DNA of 13,606 nt from Bacteroidales bacterium (GCA_017507285.1 JAFWBF010000002.1:1-13606); one strand, 5' to 3'; shown: positions 1 to 7,244, counted from the stretch's first letter. Notes: generated from the sequence alone by a model not told the origin. Program-made: numbers and translations.

Positions 1-2
1 AC

Positions 3-125
3 GATGAGAAAATAGACATCGTAAAGAAGCACTATTTTGAGGGTGCAAGTTTAAAAGAATTGGCACGGCACTATAATACGGAATTCTCAGTATCTTTGCA
101 AAGAAAAGGATACAAATTTATGTAA
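3..125 (+). CDS. C-terminal fragment of a helix-turn-helix protein (5' end outside window)
   Basis: An open frame runs in from the left edge and stops at TAA 123-125, giving the last 40 residues of a protein whose start is not in the window. The segment KHYFEGASLKELARHYN (about residues 9-25 of the visible part) reads as a helix-turn-helix. The pattern 'YFEG-S-KE-A' followed by a basic tail (SLQRKGYKF) resembles region 4 of sigma-70/ECF sigma factors, but too little is visible to exclude a transposase or another HTH regulator. The next small ORF starts within its stop codon (TAATG), which suggests translational coupling. The frame and stop are seen directly; the family is inference. Confidence 0.5.
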   Translation, partial: DEKIDIVKKHYFEGASLKELARHYNTEFSVSLQRKGYKFM

Positions 126-226
126 TGGATAGGAATACAATAATCACTAAATCAGACGAACTAAATGCTTTACGCAAGGGAGTTTTAGAACTAAAGAAAC
201 GTCTCTATAATGAAACAATGATTTAA
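125..226 (+). CDS. small ORF, 33 codons, overlapping the upstream stop
   Basis: ATG at 125-127 shares its A with the upstream TAA (TAATG), and the frame ends at TAA 224-226. The product is 33 residues and hydrophilic, with a probable charged helix in its second half (ELNALRKGVLELKKRLYNE). I do not recognise it. The stop/start overlap is the usual architecture of a translationally coupled pair, so a small partner or regulator of the upstream HTH protein is possible. A chance ORF is equally possible at this length. Confidence 0.35.
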   Translation: MDRNTIITKSDELNALRKGVLELKKRLYNETMI

Positions 227-387
227 GTTGTAGAAGAAATGTTTGAGATTGAAATATGGCAACTTCTAAAAATTTCACGTTCTATGAAATATAAACATGA
301 AATAAAAGAGCTTTTGTGTGATTTTCGTTTTTCTTGAAATCTTTCTTGCCCTTATCTTCATGACCTCGCATCGTTGATCAATAGCTT

Positions 388-497
388 CCCCAAAGCCTTT
401 TGGAAGGAGTTCCAATGGGTTTGGGGAAGCATCCCAAAGGCTTTGGGAAACACTCCCAATGGGTTTGGGGAGGTGTCCCAATGGCTTTGGGAAAACA
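388..497. repeat. 22-bp tandem palindromic repeat array, 5 units
   Basis: Units begin at 388, 410, 432, 454 and 476, a spacing of exactly 22 bp. The best unit, at 432, has the 17-base dyad TCCCAAAGGCTTTGGGA. The others vary around TCCCAAtGGgTTTGGGgA; the first unit is the most degenerate. Each unit is a 17-18 bp palindrome plus a 4-5 base purine-rich link. Because 22 is not a multiple of 3, the array cannot encode a repeated peptide in one frame, so it is not a coding repeat. Two helical turns per unit puts every dyad on the same DNA face. A related 21-bp array lies at 13164-13247. Confidence 0.85.
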
Positions 498-584
498 TAC
501 TTTCAAGCAGAAAAGGTTTGGATGTCAAGCATCGGAAGTTTTGATGATAAGGATTGCGAGCGTTCCGCATTCCCCTCCAGGGCG

Positions 585-686
585 TAACCATGCGGGTTAG
601 GCACCGGAATTCCCATACTTAGGGGTCGAAACTATGGGAGTTTCGTGTCGTAAACCGCAGGGTTTCGGTGGCTAAGTGTGGGAGTT
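585..686 (+). ncRNA. candidate structured RNA element, multi-stem
   Basis: The sequence folds by eye into four stems. These are a 5-bp hairpin TAACC/GGTTA (585-589 with 595-599), a 15-bp closing stem (608-622 with 672-686), and two hairpins inside it: CGAAACT/AGTTTCG (627-633 with 639-645) and AAACC/GGTTT (652-656 with 661-665), the latter extended by CG/CG across a bulge. The closing stem contains U-G pairs at 610/684 and 616/678. These pair in a plus-strand transcript but would be A-C mismatches in the minus transcript, which favours plus-strand RNA. I see no promoter or T-run terminator and cannot match it to a known family. It may instead be a dispersed Bacteroidales repeat. Confidence 0.4.
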
Positions 687-954
687 ATTTTGTGGAAAGA
701 AATATTTCTAGATTTTTGCAACAATGACTTATGCCATTATGGTAGGGATATTTTCCCGCTCTGGAATATATGTCTTGGGGACGATAAGATATATATGTTG
801 GAGAATTGAGATATATAACCTGCTGTAGCTAGTGGGTATATGTTGTAGTTTCAAAGTTGTGGACAGTGGTGGTGTAATTGTAGTCTATAAGTGTTGCAAA
901 CATGCCGTTTGTGGCTATGTTGGCAGCGTGGGTGTTGCGGTTAAGTATTTTTGT

Positions 955-2262
955 TTACAGCACTGTTTCCATATCGCCCATGTGCATGCTGTTGCTACCT
1001 TTCAGCAGTATGATGGCTTCTGCAATGGGGTTATTAAAAAAGTATTCTTTGGCTTTGGCGGTATCGGCAAAGTGTAGCATGTTGTCGGTAGGCTTTACAA
1101 AGTCAAATTCCGTTCCTACAAATACAGCCATGTCGAGGTTGAGGCTTGAGGTGTGTTCTACCACTGCTTTGTGTTCGCGCTCCGAGTCGGTACCCAATTC
1201 CTTCATTGCACCTAGTATTGCCACTTTCTTGTCGGTTGTTTTCATTGCACCAAAATTGTCCAGTGCTACTTTCATTGATGATGGGTTGGCGTTGTAGCAA
1301 TCCATTATCAGCGAGTTGCAGTTAGTTTTCTTTAGCTGCGAGCGGTGGTTGGTGGGAAGGTATTCTTCCAATGCCTGCTTTATGTCGAAGCAGTCGACTT
1401 TGAAAAACGATGCCACGCATATAGCTGCCAATGCATTGTTGTAGTTGTAGGCTCCCAATAGGTTTGTGTTTACGGTATACACTCTGTCATCGGCTTCGAA
1501 ATAGAATTGCAGGTATGGCGACGAATCTTTGTACGATGGGCGTATGGTGGTGTTTATACCATTACGGTTGTATTCGATGTGTTTTATATCTTGGATGTTT
1601 TCTATCAGTATGTTGTCGTCGGTATTTACAAATGCCAATCCGTTGGTACTATGTAGGTAGTTGTAGAGTTCGGTTTTGGTTTTTATCACATTTTCAAAGC
1701 TGCCAAATCCTTCCAGATGGGCTTTGCCAATGTTGGTTATCAGTCCGAAATTGGGTTGAGCTATTGAGCATAAAAACTCTATTTCTTTGGGGTGGTTGGC
1801 ACCCATTTCTATTATTGCAATATCGGTGTCTTGAGGCATCGATAGTAGGGTTAGGGGTACACCTATATGATTGTTGTAGTTGCCTTTGGTAGAGTGTGTA
1901 CGATATTTTTTTGATAGTACTGCTGTTGTTAGTTCTTTGGTGGTGGTTTTGCCATTGGTGCCGGTGATGGCCACTATGGGTATGTGTTTCGTTTGGGTTC
2001 GGTGGTATTGTGCCAACTTCTGAAGAGTTGTCAGCACATTGTCCACAAGTATACATCTTTCCGGGTTTTGGGAATAGCATTCGGCATTGTCAACAACGGC
2101 AAATGCTGCTCCGGCATCCAATGCTTTGTGAGCAAAGGTGTTGCCGTCGAAATTATCGCCTTTTAAGGCAAAGAATATTTCGTTGCCCTGTATGGTACGG
2201 GTGTCCGTGGTGATGTTGCGGTGTTGTATATATATATTGTATAGCTCTTCGATTGTTGTCAT
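955..2262 (-). CDS. murF: UDP-N-acetylmuramoyl-tripeptide--D-alanyl-D-alanine ligase (MurF)
   Basis: This cytoplasmic Mur ligase adds the D-Ala-D-Ala dipeptide to UDP-MurNAc-tripeptide using ATP, completing the pentapeptide precursor of peptidoglycan. The 435-residue product has the family layout. The N-terminal UDP-substrate domain carries TTDTRTI and FFALKGDNFDG (residues 18-40). The ATP-binding loop is GTNGKTTTKE (101-110). KGNYNNHIGVPLTLL (126-140), EMGANHPKEI (152-161) and TNIGKAHLEGFGS (176-188) are all typical of MurF, and the C-terminal domain contains DCYNANPSS. The length is normal and no key motif is missing. It lies 79 bp downstream of the T9SS protein gene on the same strand. I see no TAnnTTTG promoter in the gap, so co-transcription is likely. 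It is isolated here from the usual mra/mur cluster. Confidence 0.95.
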   Translation of the reverse strand: MTTIEELYNIYIQHRNITTDTRTIQGNEIFFALKGDNFDGNTFAHKALDAGAAFAVVDNAECYSQNPERCILVDNVLTTLQKLAQYHRTQTKHIPIVAITGTNGKTTTKELTTAVLSKKYRTHSTKGNYNNHIGVPLTLLSMPQDTDIAIIEMGANHPKEIEFLCSIAQPNFGLITNIGKAHLEGFGSFENVIKTKTELYNYLHSTNGLAFVNTDDNILIENIQDIKHIEYNRNGINTTIRPSYKDSSPYLQFYFEADDRVYTVNTNLLGAYNYNNALAAICVASFFKVDCFDIKQALEEYLPTNHRSQLKKTNCNSLIMDCYNANPSSMKVALDNFGAMKTTDKKVAILGAMKELGTDSEREHKAVVEHTSSLNLDMAVFVGTEFDFVKPTDNMLHFADTAKAKEYFFNNPIAEAIILLKGSNSMHMGDMETVL

Positions 2263-2341
2263 GATACGTTTATTTTTTTGATGTGTGTTATGAATATTAT
2301 AACGCCTGCAGTCTTCTTTTATTTCCTTTACGCTTATATTT

Positions 2342-4351
2342 CTATCTTATTACCGTTACGGTACCTTTCTCTACATGGCTTGTACCGTCGCTGAAAGTAC
2401 AATATATTATGTATACATAGCTGCCTTGTGGCACATATTCGCCGTTGAATCGGCCGTCCCATCCGTGGTTTATATCGGTGGTTTGGAATATCATAAGTCC
2501 CATTCTGTTATAGATTTGGAATAGGTAGTTATCCTGCCTTGTGAATGTGGCTACGGGTCCGAAGGTTTTGTTGTTGTCGTTTTGAGGTGTGAAAGAATTT
2601 GATATCCATATATCGCCTTCGCGAGTGTAGGTTTCCGATTGTGATGATGATGTGTAGGATTCCTCCCAATGGCTTGGAGCTTCGTAGGCTTCCACACGAT
2701 ATATCAGATTGTCTTTCAGATTGGCAATATTGTTCAAGTTGTCGTTGTAAGCATATTCCCATGGTTGCAGGGTGGCTATATCGCTCCATAGGAGGTCATT
2801 TTTTTGCTTGCGAAATACTTTGTAGTATGCTACCGAGTCCCAACCAATGTAGTTGGTGCGGATAATTTGGTTTACGTTTTCGCTCGATTTTAGCTGTATG
2901 TATATTGGCGATACTATGTTCGATTTTTTTTCGCTTATTCCGCAAGCGTCCTTTACCGAAAGATAGTAGTGGTACCTTTTGTCGGAAGGGTCAACATCGG
3001 TATCGGTATAATATATATATGGTTGTGAGGTGGAGGGTAGCGAGGCTATGTGTGTGTATGGCAGTGTGTTCTCCTTGCGGTAGAGTAGATATTCGGTTGT
3101 GGCAAAGGAGGTGTCTACATAAAACGTAAGGTTGATGGCAGAATTGTCCTCGGCCACAGTGGCCAAGCGAGTGTAGATAAAATTGGCGGTATCCGGAACT
3201 GCCATGTTTACAGTCAGAGTGTTGGACTCCGAACGCTTGGTTTGAGAACCATTTATGGCCACTACCTTTACGTATGCCTTTGGTATTGCTATCGGTACAT
3301 CGAAACGGTAGTTTAGGGGACTGCTTGCCGCTATGTGGGCAACTTGCCGGAAGGAGGCTTCGCCACTGTAACGAACATATACTATGTAGCTGTCTACGTC
3401 GTCGGGCATATTTATATATTGGTTCCAATGTATGTCAATGGTATTGCTACAGTCTGCCACTCCGCCACTTACCACTATATTATGGTAATATTCGGTAAGT
3501 GCACTTGCCGTAAAACATGAGTCGAAAGCATATATTCGGTAGTCGTATATACTTGTGCTACTGTGATGTTCGGCAATATAGTTGGTGTCGTATTTCCCAT
3601 ATATTGTATCTAGAGCCATGCATGGCGAGCCTTGGCATATAAAGTATCCCCAAATATCGGCATCGGAACTTGGGTGCCACGATAGATGTATCTTTTGCGA
3701 ATCTTCGTCAATCGTAATCACGTCGAGCGAGCATGGTGTGGTGGGCAGAGGGTCGGCAAAGAGTTTGCCTTCGCTGTTGGATATATGAGTGGTATCGTTG
3801 CTGCCGACACATATAATGCGGTACAGCACAGTGTCGTTACAGATGGAACGAGTGATGGTGTCGCTATAGTGGAGCATAGATGTTGTATCTATCAGTTGCC
3901 AATCGGTTTTGTTTTGTATCATTCGGTATATTCTATAGGTAGAGGGAGAGGTGTTGGCTGATATAAAAGGATTGTTCCACGACAGATAGGCCGAAATATT
4001 GTTGGTACTAGTGTTTGCCACATCTATGTATATCGTTGTCGTAGAGTCGTAAAAGCTATCGGTAGATGTGTGGGCTACAATTCGGTATTTCTGTTCGGCA
4101 TTGTCGGCATAGGCTTCGTTGTCGGTATAAACTCTTGTGTTTATATCGTTGTAAGTAGCTATGTTTTGATACGAGTTGTTTTGGAATTTCTCTATGTCGT
4201 AGCCCATAAAAGTTTCGCTATCGCCGTTGTATTGCCAGCTCAATGTTACATTGCCATCATTGCCAACCACCGCTGAGGTAAACACCACAGCCTGAGGAAA
4301 AACATTTCCTACGAATATCATCAGTATTATAATGGCAATTGTTCGGTTCAT
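2342..4351 (-). CDS. secreted fibronectin type III-like protein with T9SS type B C-terminal sorting domain
   Basis: A 669-residue exported protein. Residues 1-20 form a signal peptide (NRT, then a hydrophobic run, ending VFPQ). The middle consists of several beta-sandwich repeats of fibronectin type III character: recurring 'VTLSWQYNGD', 'IHLSWHPSSDADIWGY' and 'YRIYR/YRIVA' patterns with many Tyr/Thr/Ser residues. The last ~88 residues (582-669: SNSFTPQNDN, F-IYNRMG, WDGRFNGEYVPQGSYVY, GTVTVIR) match the gliding-motility-associated C-terminal domain (CHU_C, type B). That domain targets proteins through the type IX secretion system to the surface or medium. I see no catalytic motif, so an adhesin or scaffold role is inference. 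murF follows on the same strand. The start is supported by the signal peptide beginning at the first Met. Confidence 0.88.
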   Translation of the reverse strand: MNRTIAIIILMIFVGNVFPQAVVFTSAVVGNDGNVTLSWQYNGDSETFMGYDIEKFQNNSYQNIATYNDINTRVYTDNEAYADNAEQKYRIVAHTSTDSFYDSTTTIYIDVANTSTNNISAYLSWNNPFISANTSPSTYRIYRMIQNKTDWQLIDTTSMLHYSDTITRSICNDTVLYRIICVGSNDTTHISNSEGKLFADPLPTTPCSLDVITIDEDSQKIHLSWHPSSDADIWGYFICQGSPCMALDTIYGKYDTNYIAEHHSSTSIYDYRIYAFDSCFTASALTEYYHNIVVSGGVADCSNTIDIHWNQYINMPDDVDSYIVYVRYSGEASFRQVAHIAASSPLNYRFDVPIAIPKAYVKVVAINGSQTKRSESNTLTVNMAVPDTANFIYTRLATVAEDNSAINLTFYVDTSFATTEYLLYRKENTLPYTHIASLPSTSQPYIYYTDTDVDPSDKRYHYYLSVKDACGISEKKSNIVSPIYIQLKSSENVNQIIRTNYIGWDSVAYYKVFRKQKNDLLWSDIATLQPWEYAYNDNLNNIANLKDNLIYRVEAYEAPSHWEESYTSSSQSETYTREGDIWISNSFTPQNDNNKTFGPVATFTRQDNYLFQIYNRMGLMIFQTTDINHGWDGRFNGEYVPQGSYVYIIYCTFSDGTSHVEKGTVTVIR

Positions 4352-4488
4352 ATATACGGAAACTAAATTTATATATTAATGTACGCGAGTCTTATAACGC
4401 AATAATTACGTTTTTGGTGTAGTATGGCGTTTATTTTTATTTCTTTTTATGGACTAATAAATAGGCATCTCATTGTATCGTAGAATTA

Positions 4489-4564
4489 CATCACGAGGGA
4501 GTTTTATCTGCATCACGATGTAGATAGACTTCCCTCGCGAGGAAAATCCAACTACATCACGATG
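4489..4564. repeat. four 10-bp dyads at 22-bp spacing, with an overlapping long hairpin
   Basis: Dyads CATCACGAGG (4489-4498), CATCACGATG (4511-4520), CCTCGCGAGG (4533-4542) and CATCACGATG (4555-4564) sit exactly 22 bp apart, with unrelated 12-bp links. A further palindrome, GAGCTC (4579-4584), is centred exactly 22 bp after the fourth. Positions 4494-4537 also form one near-complete hairpin of about 19 bp centred on the second dyad, with two single-base bulges (4505, 4531) and a CACG loop. The array lies 138-213 bp upstream of the T9SS gene start. It could be a multi-site operator or a folded element; the sequence cannot decide. Confidence 0.7.
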
Positions 4565-4978
4565 AAATTTTGCCGGTGGAGCTCTGCTTTTACATGTTGG
4601 CGTAATGTGTTGTTATACAGTATTACCTATGCTGTTGATTTTATACTATACTATCAATGTGCCTTACACCCGGGTGTCGTGAGCATGATGGTATATTGCG
4701 AATGCGATGAAACCCTATTGTCAAATTTGGGCATGTTAGATTGTCTGATTGATATGAAACGGCAGAAGTAGAAAGGTTTAGGTATATAAATACTTTAGCG
4801 GTGCCGATAAATGGAAATTTTGTTTCCAAAAGATGAAAAAACTTTCAATATCATACAATAATATTATATAGAGCTATGATTTAGGTATACAGATGAACTA
4901 AGTAACCGAAACTAATAATAGCAATAAATCAATGATATAAAGGACAAAAATAAAGCGGTGGAAAATAAAAAGAAAAGA

Positions 4979-5010
4979 TTTTTCTGAAAAAGCAGTGTAT
5001 ATCAGAAAAA
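4979..5010. promoter_or_regulatory. inverted repeat overlapping the oxidoreductase promoter, possible operator
   Basis: A perfect 9-bp inverted repeat, TTTTTCTGA (4979-4987) and TCAGAAAAA (5002-5010), has a 14-bp gap. It covers the place where the -33 element should be and ends 5 bp before the -7 element at 5016. No TTG-like -33 element is visible between the arms. A dimeric regulator bound here would block or assist RNA polymerase. Partner unknown. Confidence 0.4.
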
Positions 5011-5015
5011 AGTTG

Positions 5016-5023
5016 TAACTTTG
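5016..5023 (+). promoter_or_regulatory. Bacteroidota -7 promoter element for the oxidoreductase operon
   Basis: TAACTTTG matches the Bacteroidota sigma consensus TAnnTTTG exactly and lies 46 bp before the ferredoxin-subunit ATG. A leader of roughly 40 nt is expected. The -33 position lacks a good TTTG, as expected for a regulated promoter. Confidence 0.65.
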
Positions 5024-5069
5024 CCACTTAGAAATACAGAAAATTATTAATCCTATAAATCTAAATAAC

Positions 5070-5288
5070 ATGGCAATAAAAGGAGAAATTGTTATTGACA
5101 GAGAACGCTGTAAAGGATGTGGAGTATGCTTGGGAGCATGTCCAAAATCTGTAATTGCGTTGTCGAAAAATGTAAATGGTAAAGGCTATAACTATGCCGA
5201 AGCCGTAAAAGACGAATGCATTGGATGTGCAAGTTGTGCTATCGTATGCCCCGATGGTGTAATATCCGTCTATAAAGCAAATTTATAA
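5070..5288 (+). CDS. 2-oxoacid:ferredoxin oxidoreductase, delta (2x[4Fe-4S] ferredoxin) subunit
   Basis: A 72-residue bacterial-type ferredoxin with two complete cluster motifs: C14-C17-C20-C24 followed by Pro, and C50-C53-C56-C60 followed by Pro. In four-subunit 2-oxoacid:ferredoxin oxidoreductases this subunit passes electrons from the internal cluster to free ferredoxin. It is the first gene of the operon, 46 bp after a -7 element and 21 bp before the alpha gene. That order (delta-alpha-beta-gamma) is common for the Kor/Vor type in Bacteroidota. Position and size support an integral subunit rather than a free ferredoxin. No family cysteine is missing. Confidence 0.9.
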   Translation: MAIKGEIVIDRERCKGCGVCLGACPKSVIALSKNVNGKGYNYAEAVKDECIGCASCAIVCPDGVISVYKANL

Positions 5289-5309
5289 ACAGTTAAAGGT
5301 ATATAAGAA

Positions 5310-6395
5310 ATGGCAAAGGAATTAAAATTAATGAAGGGTAATGAAGCTATTGCCCAAGCAATGATTGCCAGTGGTTGTGATGGTTATTTTGGCTATCCTA
5401 TCACTCCTCAGTCGGAAGTAATGGAAACCCTTATGGCAGAAAAACCTTGGGAAACAACAGGAATGGTTGTTCTTCAAGCAGAAAGTGAAGTTGCTTCTAT
5501 CAATATGGTTTACGGTGGAGCAGCAACTGGAAAGAAAGTTGCCACTTCCTCTTCATCTCCAGGAATCAGTTTGATGCAAGAAGGTTTAACTTACTTGGCC
5601 GGTGCTGAAATTCCATGTTTAATTATCAACGTTATGCGTGGTGGTCCAGGATTGGGAACTATCCAACCTTCACAATCAGACTATTTCCAATCTACAAAAG
5701 GTGGTGGACACGGAGATTATCAGTTATTTACCCTTGCTCCTGCATCGGTACAAGAAATGTACGATTTCGTATTCGAAGCATGGGATATAGCTTACAAATA
5801 TCGTAATCCTGTTCTTATCCTTTCGGATGGTGCTATCGGACAATGCATGGAAAAATTATATACTCGCGACTATGTTCCACGTTGGACAGAAGAAGAACGT
5901 CGTGCCAATGCTCCATGGGGTACTTGGGGTAAACCTGCCGAACGCGGACACAACATCATCACTTCTCTTGAACTTGATTCGGCTAAACAAGAAGTTTTCA
6001 ACCACAAACTTCAAGCCAAATATCGCGTAATGGAAGAAAACGAATGTCGCTACGAAGAAATCATGTGTGACGACGCTGAATATATATTTGTTGCTTACGG
6101 TTCTTCTTCGCGTATTAGTATGAAAGCTGTTCAAATGGCTCGCGAAAAAGGTATAAAAGTCGGATTGTTCCGTCCTATCACTTTGTATCCATTCCCCAAA
6201 AAGGCTTTGGCAGAGCGTGCTAAACAAGTAAAAGGTATCCTTACTGTGGAAATGAGTGCAGGTCAAATGGTAGAAGATGTACGTTTGGCAACAGAATGCA
6301 ATGTAAAAGTTGAACACTTCGGACGCTTCGGTGGTATTATTCCTACTCCTACTGAAGTATTGGAAGCATTAGAAAATCAAATTATTAAAGGATAA
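5310..6395 (+). CDS. vorB: 2-oxoacid:ferredoxin oxidoreductase, alpha subunit (VorB/KorA-like)
   Basis: A 361-residue alpha subunit of a CoA-dependent 2-oxoacid:ferredoxin oxidoreductase, the enzyme converting a 2-oxoacid to acyl-CoA and CO2 with ferredoxin reduction. The N-terminal pyrimidine-binding domain begins MKGNEAIAQAMIASGCDGYFGYPITPQSE (about residues 8-36), with the family 'GYPITP' motif. 'QAESEVASINMVYGGA' and 'MRGGPGLGT' follow, and the C-terminal transketolase-like domain includes FRPITLYPFP. The overall form matches proteins annotated VorB (branched-chain 2-oxoacid) in Bacteroidales. Related KorA proteins use 2-oxoglutarate, and sequence alone does not settle the substrate. It lies 21 bp after delta and 5 bp before beta. 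Confidence 0.88.
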   Translation: MAKELKLMKGNEAIAQAMIASGCDGYFGYPITPQSEVMETLMAEKPWETTGMVVLQAESEVASINMVYGGAATGKKVATSSSSPGISLMQEGLTYLAGAEIPCLIINVMRGGPGLGTIQPSQSDYFQSTKGGGHGDYQLFTLAPASVQEMYDFVFEAWDIAYKYRNPVLILSDGAIGQCMEKLYTRDYVPRWTEEERRANAPWGTWGKPAERGHNIITSLELDSAKQEVFNHKLQAKYRVMEENECRYEEIMCDDAEYIFVAYGSSSRISMKAVQMAREKGIKVGLFRPITLYPFPKKALAERAKQVKGILTVEMSAGQMVEDVRLATECNVKVEHFGRFGGIIPTPTEVLEALENQIIKG

Positions 6396-6400
6396 TAAGT

Positions 6401-7222
6401 ATGAATTCAGATATAGTAAAACCCGAAAATTTGGTTTATTCGAGAACCAAAGTATTGACTGATGCTACAATGCACTACTGCCCCGGATGTGGACATGGTA
6501 CTACCCATCGTATTGTAGCCGAAGTAATAGAAGAATTAGGTATTCAAGATCAAACTGTAGGCGTAGCTCCTGTAGGATGCTCTGTATTGGCTTACAATTA
6601 TTTCGATGTAGACTTCCAAGAAGCTGCTCACGGACGTGCACCGGCTCTTGCTACTGCCGTTAAACGTTTGAATCCAAATTTGTTCGTTTTCACTTATCAA
6701 GGTGATGGCGACTTGGCTGCTATAGGTACTGCCGAAACAATACACGCTGCAAACCGTGGTGAAAACATCACTATGGTATTTGTAAACAACGGTATATATG
6801 GTATGACCGGAGGTCAAATGGCTCCTACTACTCTTGTAGGTATGAAAAGTGCTACCACTCCTTATGGTCGTAACGTAGAATTGAACGGTTATCCTTTGCG
6901 TCTTACCGAAATATTGGCTACATTGCCAGGTACTTATTTCGTAACTCGTCAAAGCGTTCATACTCCTGCTGCAGTGCGCAAAGCTAAAAAAGCTATCAAA
7001 CAAGCTTTCGAAAACCAAAAGTTGAAAAAAGGTCTTTCTTTCGTAGAAATAGTATCGAACTGTAATAGCGGTTGGAAGATGACCCCCGTACAAGCTAACA
7101 AGTGGATGGAAGAAAACATGTTCCCCAACTATCCTATTGGCGATATAAAAGTTGAAGGTAAATTAGTTGAAGGTATTGGTTTGGACAGACTTGTTGTAAG
7201 CAGCCCATTAACAGTAAAATAA
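6401..7222 (+). CDS. 2-oxoacid:ferredoxin oxidoreductase, beta (thiamine diphosphate) subunit
   Basis: A 273-residue catalytic beta subunit that binds thiamine diphosphate, Mg2+ and one [4Fe-4S] cluster. Visible features are CPGCGHG at residues 27-33 and VGCS around C60 (cluster cysteines), and the ThDP/Mg motif starting GDGD at 101-104 and ending VNNGIYGMTGGQ at 128-139. A later cysteine in SNCNSGW is the likely fourth cluster ligand. The start 5 bp after the alpha stop indicates tight coupling, and the gamma gene begins 22 bp downstream. Length and motifs are normal for the Kor/Vor class. The substrate is undetermined, as for the alpha subunit. Confidence 0.92.
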   Translation: MNSDIVKPENLVYSRTKVLTDATMHYCPGCGHGTTHRIVAEVIEELGIQDQTVGVAPVGCSVLAYNYFDVDFQEAAHGRAPALATAVKRLNPNLFVFTYQGDGDLAAIGTAETIHAANRGENITMVFVNNGIYGMTGGQMAPTTLVGMKSATTPYGRNVELNGYPLRLTEILATLPGTYFVTRQSVHTPAAVRKAKKAIKQAFENQKLKKGLSFVEIVSNCNSGWKMTPVQANKWMEENMFPNYPIGDIKVEGKLVEGIGLDRLVVSSPLTVK

Positions 7223-7244
7223 ACAATCAAAAATTAGAACGAAA

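Larger units (their letters stand above)
227..954. other. gene-free region between the HTH fragment and the 3' end of murF
   Basis: About 730 bases with no convincing gene on either strand. The short ORFs here cross the tandem array or simply overlap murF in other frames. The region holds the 22-bp palindromic array (388-497), a multi-stem element (585-686) and a 12-bp palindrome AGAAATATTTCT (698-709). The stretch 710-954 looks plain, and I see no clear intrinsic terminator for murF, which ends at 955 on the minus strand. Confidence 0.7.
4352..5069. other. gene-free spacer between divergent T9SS gene and oxidoreductase operon
   Basis: About 720 AT-rich bases lie between two divergently transcribed units. 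The longest ORFs here (69 codons at 4562-4771 plus, 62 codons at 4641-4829 minus) overlap each other, resemble nothing I know and look like chance. Contents: a phased dyad array/long hairpin (4489-4564), an inverted repeat (4979-5010) and the -7 element of the oxidoreductase operon (5016-5023). The only hint of a -7 element for the T9SS gene is a poor TAAATTTA just upstream of its start. About 4600-4970 shows nothing I can interpret. Confidence 0.65.

Noticed and set aside
388..497. CRISPR array
   Set aside because: The repeat is only ~17-18 bp and itself palindromic, the links are 4-5 bases rather than ~30-base unique spacers, and no cas genes are present. The same applies to 4489-4564 and 13164-13247.
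1..954. Insertion sequence remnant at the left end
   Set aside because: No terminal inverted repeats, target duplication or recognisable transposase motif. The HTH fragment alone is not enough.
832..1297. Plus-strand ORFs over the 3' end of murF
   Set aside because: They are antisense frames of a clear MurF coding sequence.
4562..4771. 69-codon ORF in the spacer before the oxidoreductase operon
   Set aside because: It starts inside the dyad array, overlaps an equally long ORF on the other strand, has no recognisable motif and lacks a promoter. Most likely chance.
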